NCBI RefSeq assembly: GCF_000744785.1
Contig: NZ_JQMO01000003.1
Coordinates: forward strand, 3,410,001-3,474,000
From: Kitasatospora azatica KCTC 9699
GTDB taxonomy: Bacteria; Actinomycetota; Actinomycetes; Streptomycetales; Streptomycetaceae
DNA: 64,000 nucleotides
Direction of reading: 5' to 3'
The translations under genes were made by a program, and so were the position numbers. Below the pieces are notes generated by a model that did not search any database, was not told where the DNA came from, and saw only the letters and a program-made list of their open reading frames with translations. Every line of letters starts with the position of its first letter. Positions within the stretch are counted from its first letter, which is position 1. This document shows positions 45,034 to 53,285 of the stretch, piece after piece.

Positions 45034-46047
45034 TCACTGGTCGCGGTCGCCGTCCTCCGGGGGCGGCGGCCACTGGGCGGCCGGCTCGCCCGGGGCCAGC
45101 CGGGCCACCACCTCGGCCAGCCCCAGACAGGCCTGCTCGATCCTGTTGTAGGTGCTCTTCTGCTCGGCGATGATCGCGGAGAGCAGCAGCCCGGTGAGTG
45201 CGGCGCAGCCGTTGAGTGCCTGCAGCACGACCATCTCCGCCACCAGCCCCTGGTTGTCGAACGGCCCGGTGTGGTCCCGGGCGGCCGCGACGGTGAGCAC
45301 CGAGACCAGCAGCACGCACGGGGCCGCCCCGATCATCTGGTACCTCAGCGCGGCCCAGATCAGCACCGGGAAGACCAGGAAGAGCAGGCTGAGGTGGGTC
45401 GAGGTGGCGACCACGGTCACGCCGGCCGTCACGGCCAGCAGCAACAACGGCTCGACCCAGTCGAACGCGCCGGGGTCCTCGGGCATCCGGGCGATCCGCA
45501 GCGCGAGCAGCAGCGGAGTGAAGACCAGCACGCCCATCGCGTCGCCCGTCCACCAGGCCGACCAGGTCGACCAGAAGCTGTGCAGCGGCAGCGAGCCGTC
45601 CCAGACCAGCACGCAGGTGCCGATGGTCGCGCTGATCAGCATCCCGCCCAGCGCGCCGAGGAAGACCAGCGCCAACCCGTCCCGCAGCCGGTCCAGTTCG
45701 ATCCGGAAACCGACCCGGCGGAGTATCAGGCAGGCGGCGAGCGGGGCCAGGGTGTTCCCGCCGATGATGCCGATCGAGGAGGGGTGGACCGGGCCGATCG
45801 TGGCGATCACCAGGAAGGCGCCGAGTGCGATGCCAGGCCAGACGCCGAGCCCGAGCAGTAGCAGGCAGGTGACCGCGATGCCGGTGGGCGGCCAGAGCGG
45901 AGTGACCTTCGCGCCGGCGACCACCACCTGCTGCAGCAGGCCGATCCGGCCGGCGGCGAGGTACACGGCAGCGACCGCGAGGATTTGCAGGCCGAGGACG
46001 GAAAGTCGGCGCAGGTCCGGGGGGCGTAGCACGGCAGTGAGCGGCAC
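45034..46047 (-). CDS. MASE1-domain membrane protein without output domain
   Basis: A 337-residue protein with eight or nine helices. The segment AGRIGLLQQVVVAGAKVTPLWPPTGIAVTCLLLLG is the MASE1 hallmark. After the last helix only about 45 cytoplasmic residues remain (EQKSTYNRIEQACLGLAEVVARL, then a Pro/Asp tail). MASE1 normally senses a signal for a fused kinase, GGDEF or PP2C domain; none is present here. GTG at 46047. A PP2C phosphatase gene lies directly upstream on the same strand. Confidence 0.85.
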   Translation of the reverse strand: MPLTAVLRPPDLRRLSVLGLQILAVAAVYLAAGRIGLLQQVVVAGAKVTPLWPPTGIAVTCLLLLGLGVWPGIALGAFLVIATIGPVHPSSIGIIGGNTLAPLAACLILRRVGFRIELDRLRDGLALVFLGALGGMLISATIGTCVLVWDGSLPLHSFWSTWSAWWTGDAMGVLVFTPLLLALRIARMPEDPGAFDWVEPLLLLAVTAGVTVVATSTHLSLLFLVFPVLIWAALRYQMIGAAPCVLLVSVLTVAAARDHTGPFDNQGLVAEMVVLQALNGCAALTGLLLSAIIAEQKSTYNRIEQACLGLAEVVARLAPGEPAAQWPPPPEDGDRDQ

Positions 46048-46100
46048 GCAGTCAACGTATCGGCCGTCGTGCCCGGCGCGACACGCGCGGGGGCGTGTCG

Positions 46101-46230
46101 GGGGTGTCGCGCGGTGTCGAGCCGCGCCGTGCCGTGTCGAGCCGCGCCGTGCCGCGCCGTGCCGTGCCGTGCCGCGCCGCGCCGCGCCGTGCCGCGCCGT
46201 GCCGTGCTGTTCGGTGCCGTTCGGTGTCGT
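46101..46230. repeat. Pentanucleotide microsatellite (GCCGY)n
   Basis: Five-base periodicity runs through about 26 units. Thirteen consecutive exact GCCGC/GCCGT units occupy 46141-46205. It fills most of the gap between the PP2C stop (46236) and the MASE1 start (46047). Confidence 0.9.
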
Positions 46231-46235
46231 GGGAC

Positions 46236-47051
46236 CTACTCGTCGTGGCGCAGGACCAGGACCGCGGCGTCGTCGGTGTGCCCGGTCAGGTCGGCCACGG
46301 TGAGCACGGCGGCGGCCAGCTCGGCCGGGTCGGCCCCCGAGCCGGCCCGCACCACGCGTGCGACCTGCTCGAGACCGGCCTCTATCGGGAACTTCGGGCC
46401 CTCGATCACCCCGTCCGTGACCAGCACGAACGCGCCCGAGCCGGTCAGCCGCCGACGGGTCACCGGGTACTTCTCGCCGGGCAGCACACCGAGCGGCAGG
46501 CCGCCGTCGTCCTCGCAGAAGCCCCAGCCGCCCTCCTCGGAGGCCCAGATCGGCGGGACGTGGCCGGCCCGGGCGTGCGCCAGCTCCCTGGTCTGCGGGT
46601 CGTAGCGCAGGAAACTGCAGGTGGCGAAGAGCCGGGTGTCCAGCGAGAGCAGCAGCTCGTTGGCCCGGCTGAGCACCTCGCCCGGGTCGGCGGCGGTGGC
46701 GGCCACCGCGCGCAGACCCACGCGGACCTGTCCCATGAAGGCGGCCGCCTCGACGTCATGGCCCTGGACGTCGCCCAGCGAGAAGGCGAGCGAGCCGTCC
46801 GGGAGCTGGAAACCGTCGTACCAGTCGCCGCCGATGTTCAGCCCGTGCCGGGCGGGCGCATAGCGGGCGGCCGAGCGCAGTCCGGGCAGCTGGGGCAGGG
46901 CGGCCGGCAGCAGCTCGCGCTGCAGCGCCTCGGCCAGTTCGACCCGGGCCTGCTGCAGCTCCGCCCGCTCCAGGGCCTGCGCGGTGAGCCGACCGAGTTC
47001 GGTCAGCAGATCATCCGCGCTCGCGTGGCGGGTGGGGCGGCGTCGGGTCAT
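46236..47051 (-). CDS. PP2C/SpoIIE-family serine phosphatase
   Basis: A 271-residue RsbU/SpoIIE-type phosphatase. A helical lead (about 10-55, ELQQARVELAEALQRELLP) precedes the metal-dependent domain with the Asp motifs GGDWYDGF, LGDVQGHDVEAA, VTDGVIE and TDDAAVLVL. Such enzymes dephosphorylate anti-sigma-factor antagonists. It has no sensor domain of its own. The next gene on the strand is a MASE1 protein, 188 nt away. ATG at 47051. Confidence 0.93.
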   Translation of the reverse strand: MTRRRPTRHASADDLLTELGRLTAQALERAELQQARVELAEALQRELLPAALPQLPGLRSAARYAPARHGLNIGGDWYDGFQLPDGSLAFSLGDVQGHDVEAAAFMGQVRVGLRAVAATAADPGEVLSRANELLLSLDTRLFATCSFLRYDPQTRELAHARAGHVPPIWASEEGGWGFCEDDGGLPLGVLPGEKYPVTRRRLTGSGAFVLVTDGVIEGPKFPIEAGLEQVARVVRAGSGADPAELAAAVLTVADLTGHTDDAAVLVLRHDE

Positions 47052-47268
47052 CGACCCTCCGAGTGCGGCGGGCTGGCAGGTGCCAGAGCCATCCTATGCT
47101 CCACCGTCCGGGTGGTCCCCGTCAGCCGAATGGTCCTGTTTTGTGTCCGGTCCCGTCACCGACCGCGACAGCCGTCGGACCACCGCCCGCTGCGGCGGAC
47201 CCGGCTGCAGGCGAGTTCAGGCCCGCTTCGGGTGGGCCACAACGTCGGGTGCGTGAAACGCTGAGGGC

Positions 47269-47670
47269 ATGAAGGTGATCAATTTCGTCCTCAACGTCCT
47301 CTGGTTGATCTTCTGCGGCTTCTGGATGGCCATCGGCTACGCCATCGCCGGCATCATCTGTTGCGTACTGATCATCACCATTCCATTTGGTATTGCCGCC
47401 TTCCGGCTGGCCGGCTTCATGTTCTGGCCGTTCGGGCGGACGACGGTGGAGAAGCCGGATGCGGGTGCGGCGTCCTGCGTCGGCAATGTGATCTGGTTGG
47501 TCTTCGCGGGCTGGTGGCTGGCGCTCGCTCACCTGGTGACCAGCATCCCGCTCTTCCTGTCGATCATCGGGATCCCGTTCGGCTGGGCCAACCTGAAGAT
47601 GATCCCGATCTCGCTGATGCCGCTGGGGCGCGAGGTCGTGTCGACGGATCAGGGCTTCGGCGGTCGGTGA
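47269..47670 (+). CDS. YccF-domain inner membrane protein
   Basis: A 133-residue protein with two repeats of a YccF motif (NVLWLIFCGFWMAIGYAIAGI and NVIWLVFAGWWLALAHLV), each followed by a second hydrophobic segment, giving about four helices. Function unknown. ATG 47269 is the only start that precedes the first helix. Confidence 0.88.
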   Translation: MKVINFVLNVLWLIFCGFWMAIGYAIAGIICCVLIITIPFGIAAFRLAGFMFWPFGRTTVEKPDAGAASCVGNVIWLVFAGWWLALAHLVTSIPLFLSIIGIPFGWANLKMIPISLMPLGREVVSTDQGFGGR

Positions 47671-47741
47671 GCTACGGCCCGGGCGGGGTGCGGGTACGGT
47701 GGGCGGGTTCCGAACGCTCGTACTGAGGGGATCCGGTCGCC

Positions 47742-48647
47742 TTGCCCAGTTGGCGCACCACCTTGACCGCCGCCGCGATCACCGAGGAGTCGCTGCGGGC
47801 TGACTACACGGTGGCGGCACGCCGAGTGCTGCGGCGGGAGCAGGCTCCGTATCTGGCGTTGCGCCTGTTGGCGGCGCCGTCGTTGGTGCCCTACCTGGCG
47901 AGCGGGCTGGCCTTCATGAACCTGGTGGACGACCTGGCCGAGAACGGATCGCCGCAGCAACGGGCGGACGGGCTGGGGGCGTTGGGTGATCAAGTGGCGG
48001 CGGTGCTGGAGTCCGGCCGGAGCGCGGACCCGGTGCTGCGGGCGTATGCGCACGCGGTGCGTACGCGTGGGCTGCCGGAGCATTGGATATCCGATTTTCT
48101 GACCGGTGCGGCCACGGCTGAGGCGGGATTCACCGGCTTCGAGGCCGAGTCCGACTATCAGCAGTATCTGGACGCGTACGCCTGGCCGGGCGTACTGGTC
48201 TTCACCGGCCTCCAGTACCGGGGCGGTCCGGACGAGCAACAGGCCCGGGGTTGGCGCCGGTTCGTCGATGCCGCGCAGCGGGTGGACTTCCTGGCCGACC
48301 TGGCCGGGGACCTCGCGGCCGGGCGGCTTTGCATACCGCAGGAGCGGTTGGCCGAGCACGGCGTCACCCGGTCCGAGCTGGAGCAGGCGCAGGACCGCCC
48401 CGGGGTCCGGGCGCTGCTGGCGGACCAGAGCCGGCGGGCCCGGGAGGCCCTGGCGGCCGCCTCGGACGTGGTCCAGCTGGCCGACCCGGGCCTGCGCACG
48501 GTGGCCCGGACCATGACGGAGCTGATGGCGCACCAGCTGGCGGCCGTGGAGCGGGCCGGCGTGGGCGCACTGCGGCGCGACGTCGGCTACGGGGTGCTGG
48601 CACCGCTGCGGATCCTGGCCAAGGCGCGCCGGAGCGCGCGCGGCTGA
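47742..48647 (+). CDS. Squalene/phytoene-synthase family protein
   Basis: A 301-residue all-helical protein. The first Asp-rich region is FMNLVDDLAENG, the second DFLADLAGDL. A middle YAWPGVLVFTG and the general layout match head-to-head prenyltransferases. The second motif lacks the usual QLTNILRD context, so specificity is uncertain. No carotenoid or hopanoid partner genes are nearby. Start TTG 47742; GAGGGG is 12 nt upstream, a long spacing. It lies 71 nt after the YccF gene. Confidence 0.7.
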   Translation: MPSWRTTLTAAAITEESLRADYTVAARRVLRREQAPYLALRLLAAPSLVPYLASGLAFMNLVDDLAENGSPQQRADGLGALGDQVAAVLESGRSADPVLRAYAHAVRTRGLPEHWISDFLTGAATAEAGFTGFEAESDYQQYLDAYAWPGVLVFTGLQYRGGPDEQQARGWRRFVDAAQRVDFLADLAGDLAAGRLCIPQERLAEHGVTRSELEQAQDRPGVRALLADQSRRAREALAAASDVVQLADPGLRTVARTMTELMAHQLAAVERAGVGALRRDVGYGVLAPLRILAKARRSARG

Positions 48648-48652
48648 GCCCG

Positions 48653-49852
48653 TCAGCGGGGGAGCGGGCCCTGCGGGGCGGGCACCGGCTGCGGGGCGGG
48701 CGGGCCCACGTAGCGGGCGGCGGGGCGGATGATCTTGGAGTCGGCGGCCTGCTCCAGGATGTTGGCGCTCCAGCCGATGGCGCGGGCCGCGGCGAAGGTC
48801 GGGGTGAACATCTCGCGCGGCAGGCCGCACAGGTGCATGACCACGCCGGCGTAGAACTCGACGTTGGTGTGCAGCTCCCGGCCCGGCTTGAGCTCGGCGA
48901 GGATCGCCTCCACCCGCTGCTCCACCGTGACGGCGAACTCGATGAGCTCGCCACCGAAGCCCTCGGCCACGGTGCGCAGCATCCGTGAGCGCGGGTCCTC
49001 GGTGCGGTAGACGGGGTGGCCGAAGCCCATGATCCGGTCACCGGCGAGCACATGGGCGCGGATCCAGTCGTCGATCCGGTCCGGGGTGCCGATCTCGTCC
49101 AGGGTGTCCAGCGCTCGGCTCGGGGCGCCGCCGTGCAGCGGACCGGAGAGCGCGCCGAGTCCGCCGAGCAGGCAGGCGACCAGGTCGGCGCCGGTGGAGG
49201 CGATCACCCGGGAGGTGAAGGTGGAGGCGTTGAAGCCGTGGTCCACGGTGGCGATCAGGTACTGCTCGATGGCGCGGGCCTGGGCCGGCTCGGGTTCGCG
49301 GCCGGTCAGCATGTAGAGGTAGTTGGCGGCGTACGTCAGGTCCGCGCGCGGCTCGACCGGCTGCTCGCCCTGCTGCAGGCGGTGCAGCGCGGTGAGGATG
49401 GTGGGGACCAGCGCGGTGGCGAACAGCGCGTCCTCGATCCGCTGCTCGGGCGCGGTGTCGTAGAGCGGTCGGACGCCCCGGTCGGCGGCGGCGATCGACA
49501 GTGCGGCGCCGAGGCCGGCCAGCGGGCCGCTGCGCGCGGTGGCCGCGGCGAGTGCGGGCAGCAGCGGGCGCAGCCCGTCCGGGAGCCGTCGCAGCGGCGC
49601 GGTGCGGGCGCGGAAGGCGCTCAGCTGGGCGGCGTCGGGCAGTTCGCCGAGCAGCATCAGGTGCCAGACGTCCTCCAGGCTGCGCTGCTGGGCGAGGTCG
49701 ATCGCCGAGTACTGGCGGTAGTGGTAGAAGCCCTCGAGTCCGCGGACGTCGCTGAGCCGGGTCTCGGTGACGACGACACCTTTGAGGCCGCGCGGGACCT
49801 CGATCTCGGTGGGGTTGATCTCGGTGGGGTTGGTCTCGGTCGCGCTCGCCAT
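48653..49852 (-). CDS. Citrate synthase-like protein (citrate synthase 2 family)
   Basis: A 399-residue citrate/2-methylcitrate-synthase-family enzyme. The two catalytic His sites are present: SGPLHGGAP and MGFGHPVYR. The third catalytic position, Asp in NVDFY of typical enzymes, is Glu here (HTNVEFYAG). The N-terminus contains a duplicated NPTEI segment. It would condense an acyl-CoA with oxaloacetate; the acyl group and the effect of the Asp-to-Glu change are unknown. The C-terminus is Pro-rich. It diverges from a DNA-binding paralogue at 49980. Confidence 0.88.
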   Translation of the reverse strand: MASATETNPTEINPTEIEVPRGLKGVVVTETRLSDVRGLEGFYHYRQYSAIDLAQQRSLEDVWHLMLLGELPDAAQLSAFRARTAPLRRLPDGLRPLLPALAAATARSGPLAGLGAALSIAAADRGVRPLYDTAPEQRIEDALFATALVPTILTALHRLQQGEQPVEPRADLTYAANYLYMLTGREPEPAQARAIEQYLIATVDHGFNASTFTSRVIASTGADLVACLLGGLGALSGPLHGGAPSRALDTLDEIGTPDRIDDWIRAHVLAGDRIMGFGHPVYRTEDPRSRMLRTVAEGFGGELIEFAVTVEQRVEAILAELKPGRELHTNVEFYAGVVMHLCGLPREMFTPTFAAARAIGWSANILEQAADSKIIRPAARYVGPPAPQPVPAPQGPLPR

Positions 49853-49979
49853 GTGACGCCTCCAGGAAGTTCCTTGCTGTCCTCGCTGCCCTCTGTACTC
49901 TCCGAGCGTTGATCCATATTGTCAATGTTGATTGAAATCAATGTGAGATACTGCAGTCGACATCAAGGAGGCTGTGTCC
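49853..49979. promoter_or_regulatory. AT-rich divergent promoter between two citrate-synthase-like genes
   Basis: Unusually AT-rich for this window. It carries a perfect dyad TTGATT-GA-AATCAA (49928-49941) and direct repeats TCAATGT at 49922-49928 and 49938-49944. The site is well placed to control both genes, and the HTH domain of the right-hand gene is the obvious candidate to bind it. Confidence 0.55.
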
Positions 49980-51233
49980 ATGGCCGAGCACCGCACCCCG
50001 CATCACGCCGAGCGGCTGACCACCCAGCAGGTGGCCGAGCTGCTCGGCGTCAAGGTGGAGACCGTGTACGCCTACGCCAGCCGGGGCCAGCTCAGCAGTG
50101 AGCGGGCACCCGGCGGCAAGGGCAGTACCTTCGACGCCCGCGAGGTGGCGGCGCTGGCCGGCCGGACCAGGCGCCCGGCCCGCCAGGTGGCCGACGAACC
50201 GGTCACCGTGCGGACCGGGCTGACCCTGATCGAGGGCGGTCGGCTCTACTACCGGGGCGTGGACGTCGTGGAGTTGTCGCGTCGGCACGGCTTCGAGGCC
50301 GCCGTCGGCTGGCTCTGGGGTCGCGGTACCGACCCGGGCGTCACGCTGCGCGCGCCCGCCGCCCTGACCGCCGTACTGGCCCGGGCCGCCGACGCGCTAC
50401 CGGCGCAGACCCGGCTGCCCGACCGACTGCGGGTCTCGGTGGCGGTGGCGTCGTCGGCCGACCCGCTCCGCTTCGACCTGCGCGAGGAGAACGTGCTCTC
50501 CATCGGCGCGGGGCTGATCGCCGCGATGGTCGAGTCGCTGCCGCCGGCCGGCAGTGCGGTGCGCGGTGACAGCAGCCTGGCCGCGCGCCTGTGGACCAGG
50601 CTCACGCCCGTCCCGCCCGCTCCCGGCGCGGTGGCCTGCCTGGACCGCGCACTGGTGCTGATGGCCGACCACGACCTCGCGGTGTCCACCGTCGCGGCCC
50701 GGGTGGCGGCCTCGGCGCGGGCCCACCCGTACGCCGTCGTCTCGGCCGGCCTCGGCGCACTGGACGGCCCGCTGCACGGCGCCGTCGGCTCACTCGCCTA
50801 CCGGCTGCTGAGCGAGGTGCTGGCCAGTGGCGACGCGGTGCAGGTGGTCTCGGAGTACCTGCGGACCGGCCGGTCGATCCCCGGCCTGGGCATCCGGGTC
50901 TACCCGGAGGGCGACCCGCGAGCCGCCGCACTGCTCTCCTCGATGCGGCAACTGCCCGACTCCGACCGGGTGTTGCATGCCGTGGAGGCGGTGGTGCGGG
51001 CCGCTGCCGGACCAGCCGGCGCCGCCGAACAGCCCGGGCTGCGCCCCAGCGTCGACCTCGCGCTCGCCGCGTTCGCCCTGGCCGTCGGCATGCCGGCCGA
51101 GGCGGGTGAGGTGGTGGTCGCTGTCGCCCGGACCGCCGGCTGGTTGGCCCACGCGGTGGAGGAGTACCGCGAGGAGCCGCTGCGGATGCGGGCCCACGGC
51201 ATCTACACCGGGCCGCCTCCGGAAGGGAGTTGA
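49980..51233 (+). CDS. Citrate-synthase-like protein with N-terminal DNA-binding HTH
   Basis: A 417-residue fusion. Residues about 10-60 form an excisionase/MerR-like winged HTH (LTTQQVAELLGVKVETVYAYASRGQL, then GKGSTFDAREVAAL). The rest is a citrate-synthase fold with DGPLHGAVG (first catalytic His) and an Asp in RPSVDLALAA, but the second His is gone: GLGIRVYPEGDPR replaces GFGHPVY. This suggests a weak or inactive enzyme acting as a regulator. ATG 49980 lies nine bases after AAGGAG; GTG 49974 is too close. Divergent from its catalytic-type paralogue. Confidence 0.85.
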   Translation: MAEHRTPHHAERLTTQQVAELLGVKVETVYAYASRGQLSSERAPGGKGSTFDAREVAALAGRTRRPARQVADEPVTVRTGLTLIEGGRLYYRGVDVVELSRRHGFEAAVGWLWGRGTDPGVTLRAPAALTAVLARAADALPAQTRLPDRLRVSVAVASSADPLRFDLREENVLSIGAGLIAAMVESLPPAGSAVRGDSSLAARLWTRLTPVPPAPGAVACLDRALVLMADHDLAVSTVAARVAASARAHPYAVVSAGLGALDGPLHGAVGSLAYRLLSEVLASGDAVQVVSEYLRTGRSIPGLGIRVYPEGDPRAAALLSSMRQLPDSDRVLHAVEAVVRAAAGPAGAAEQPGLRPSVDLALAAFALAVGMPAEAGEVVVAVARTAGWLAHAVEEYREEPLRMRAHGIYTGPPPEGS

Positions 51234-51240
51234 CGCACCG

Positions 51241-51468
51241 TCAGGACGGGCTGGCAACCTGGACGATCATCTTCCCGATGTTCGCCCCGTCGAGCATGCC
51301 GAGGAAGGCGCCGACCACGTTCTCGAAGCCGGTCACCACCGTCTCGTTCGGCACCACCCGGCCGGAGCGGATGTGCGGCACCAGGAAGTCCGTCAACTCC
51401 TGCTGCGCGTCCCAGTGGTTGCGGACGTCCCGGTTGATGCAACGGCGGCTTCCATGAATCCCGCTCAT
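51241..51468 (-). pseudogene. C-terminal remnant of an NADP-dependent MDR oxidoreductase
   Basis: The 75-codon frame matches only the last part of CurA/YfmJ-type quinone or alkenal reductases: a GRVVPNETVVTGFENVVGAF-type segment followed by LDGANIGKMIVQV, the family C-terminus. A full enzyme has about 340 residues, and the cofactor domain is missing. The DNA upstream belongs to a different gene (Mug). Alternatively it is a very short domain protein, which seems unlikely. Codon use looks normal, so the loss may be recent. Confidence 0.7.
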
Positions 51469-51508
51469 GGAAGCCGCCCCCGGAAGCCGTCACAGCCGCC
51501 GACCGCGA

Positions 51509-52057
51509 CTACCCCTCCTCCGTCAGCGCCTCCCGCAGCGTGCGGAACTCCGTCGCCAGCCCGTCCAGCGTGTAGTGCGCATTGAGGCCACTGGGGTTCG
51601 GCAGCACCCAGACCTCCGTCCCGCCCAGCCCCTCCGGCTGCCGGCCGATCACGGTGCGCGGACGCCCGAAGGCCGTCCGGTACGCGCCGATGCCCAGCAC
51701 GGCGAGGACCCGCGGCCGCAGCCGCTCCACCCGTTCGGCGAGCGCCACTCCGCCGGCCTCCAGCTCCTCGCGGGTCAGCTCCGCGGCCTTGGCGCTGGCC
51801 CGCGCCACCACATTGGTGATGCCGAGCCCGAGACCGAGCAACTCGCCCTGCTCGTCCGGTCGTAGCTGACGGGGCGTGAACCCGGACCGGTGCAGGGCGG
51901 GCCAGAACCGGTTGCCCGGACGGGCGAAGTGATGCCCGGTGGCGCCGGACCACAGGCCCGGGTTGATCCCGCAGAACAGCACCCGCAGATCGGGCGCGAT
52001 GACGTCGGGAATGGTGGTGTCCTGGGCGGCGGCGAGCTGTTCGGGTGTAGGGCGCAC
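51509..52057 (-). CDS. mug: G/U mismatch-specific DNA glycosylase (Mug)
   Basis: A 182-residue uracil-DNA glycosylase family 2 enzyme. Motif VLFCGINPGLWSGATGHHFARPGNRFW contains the GINPG active-site loop, and VLPNPSGLNAHY is the second conserved loop. It removes uracil or ethenocytosine opposite G. GTG at 52057. It is followed by the oxidoreductase remnant, and 13 nt separate its start from the stop of the PAP2 gene upstream. Confidence 0.93.
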   Translation of the reverse strand: MRPTPEQLAAAQDTTIPDVIAPDLRVLFCGINPGLWSGATGHHFARPGNRFWPALHRSGFTPRQLRPDEQGELLGLGLGITNVVARASAKAAELTREELEAGGVALAERVERLRPRVLAVLGIGAYRTAFGRPRTVIGRQPEGLGGTEVWVLPNPSGLNAHYTLDGLATEFRTLREALTEEG

Positions 52058-52070
52058 GGAGTCCAGTCTG

Positions 52071-53048
52071 CTACCCGCGCTCCAGCCTGCGTTCCGCGCG
52101 GCGGTCCAGCAGCCGCCCCAGGCCGAAGACCACCACTGCCGCGTACGCCCACCCCATCAGGATGTCGATCACGAAGTGCTCGGCCCCGTAGACCAGCGTG
52201 AAGGCCATCGCCAGCGGATAGAGCGCCAGCAGCACCCGCAGCCTGCGCCCGGCCGTCGGCCAGAAGAAGAGCGCCAGCAGCATCGGATAGGCGGCGTGCA
52301 GCGAAGGCATCGCGGCCACGTCGTTGTCGAACCGGCTGCCGTTCTCGAAGATCGACCCGGCCCGCGGCAGCCCGCTCTGGGTGAGGACGTCGGAGACCAC
52401 CCGGGTCAGCTGCGGCAGGTGCCCGTTCTGCGCGGTCAGCCACGGCGGGTCGGCCGGATACAGCACATAGGTGGCGAAGGCCGCGAAGGTGAGCGCCAGA
52501 TAGAGCGCCACCAACCGGGTGAACCGGTCGTGCCGCCGCTTCCAGAGCGCCGCCATCACCACGAACACCGCGAAGAAGTGCGACATGTAGACCGCGGTCG
52601 CCGCGTAGTCGTACCAGTGCGGGTGGCCCGGCGTGTACAGCCACTGCTGCAGTCGTACCGTCCACACCTGGCCGAAGCCGACCGCCTTGTCGAACGCCAA
52701 CTGGGGCGCCCAGTGCACCGCCCACGGCGTGTGCGCGCCGTAGCCGCGGAGCAGCGAGTACGCCCAGACCGCAGCCATCACCGGCACCCAGTCGCGCAGC
52801 ACCCGCAGCCAGCCGAACCGGTACCCGCTGTGCACGGCCGCCGCGATCAGCGCCCCGATCAGCCAGCAGAAGACCAGGTCGTTCTGGTACGGCACCCCGT
52901 TGTCGGCTATGTACCGCCAGAGCGCGAGGAAGTACGCCGGCCAGGCGAGCATCCGCAGGTAGCGGGTCCAGGTGCTTGGTCTGCCCTGAGTTGTCGTGGC
53001 TCGTGGCGTGTCGGTGGCGGGACGGGCGGGGTGGAGCAGACTGGTCAC
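52071..53048 (-). CDS. PAP2-family membrane phosphatase/inositol-phosphotransferase-like
   Basis: A 325-residue protein with six or seven helices. The PAP2 motifs are AAMPSLHAAYP and EHFVIDILMGW (catalytic histidines). The arrangement resembles the PAP2_3 group (inositol phosphorylceramide synthase-like). It would act on lipid phosphates at the membrane. GTG at 53048. Substrate unknown. Confidence 0.88.
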   Translation of the reverse strand: MTSLLHPARPATDTPRATTTQGRPSTWTRYLRMLAWPAYFLALWRYIADNGVPYQNDLVFCWLIGALIAAAVHSGYRFGWLRVLRDWVPVMAAVWAYSLLRGYGAHTPWAVHWAPQLAFDKAVGFGQVWTVRLQQWLYTPGHPHWYDYAATAVYMSHFFAVFVVMAALWKRRHDRFTRLVALYLALTFAAFATYVLYPADPPWLTAQNGHLPQLTRVVSDVLTQSGLPRAGSIFENGSRFDNDVAAMPSLHAAYPMLLALFFWPTAGRRLRVLLALYPLAMAFTLVYGAEHFVIDILMGWAYAAVVVFGLGRLLDRRAERRLERG

Positions 53049-53230
53049 CGGTGGCGTCCCCTTCGCGAGATCAACTGGGGGCTTGCCGGGTCAACGTAAC
53101 GCTCGTTTTTTAAGAATCTCTGAGCCAGCCACTGCCACCGGCCCCCGCCCGCAGCACCCCCGAGCCCGCCGTACCAGCGACAGCCGCCGTGCAGGTACCC
53201 ATCAAACTCTCAGAAACCAGCCGGCACGCC

Positions 53231-53261
53231 GAAGGGGCGCCGCCACCGGCGACGCCCCTTT
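53231..53261 (-). terminator. Terminator hairpin after the yajQ-type gene
   Basis: AAGGGGCG pairs with CGCCCCTT (53232-53239 and 53253-53260), with an inner CGCC/GGCG hairpin. It lies 25 nt beyond the stop of the minus-strand gene at 53286. Confidence 0.6.
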
Positions 53262-53285
53262 CGTGTCCTGCTCCCGCCACACCGA

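Noticed and set aside
45152..46303. Plus-strand frame encoding an (RAVPC)n-like repeat
   Set aside because: It is the translation of the GCCGY microsatellite and the antisense of the MASE1 gene.
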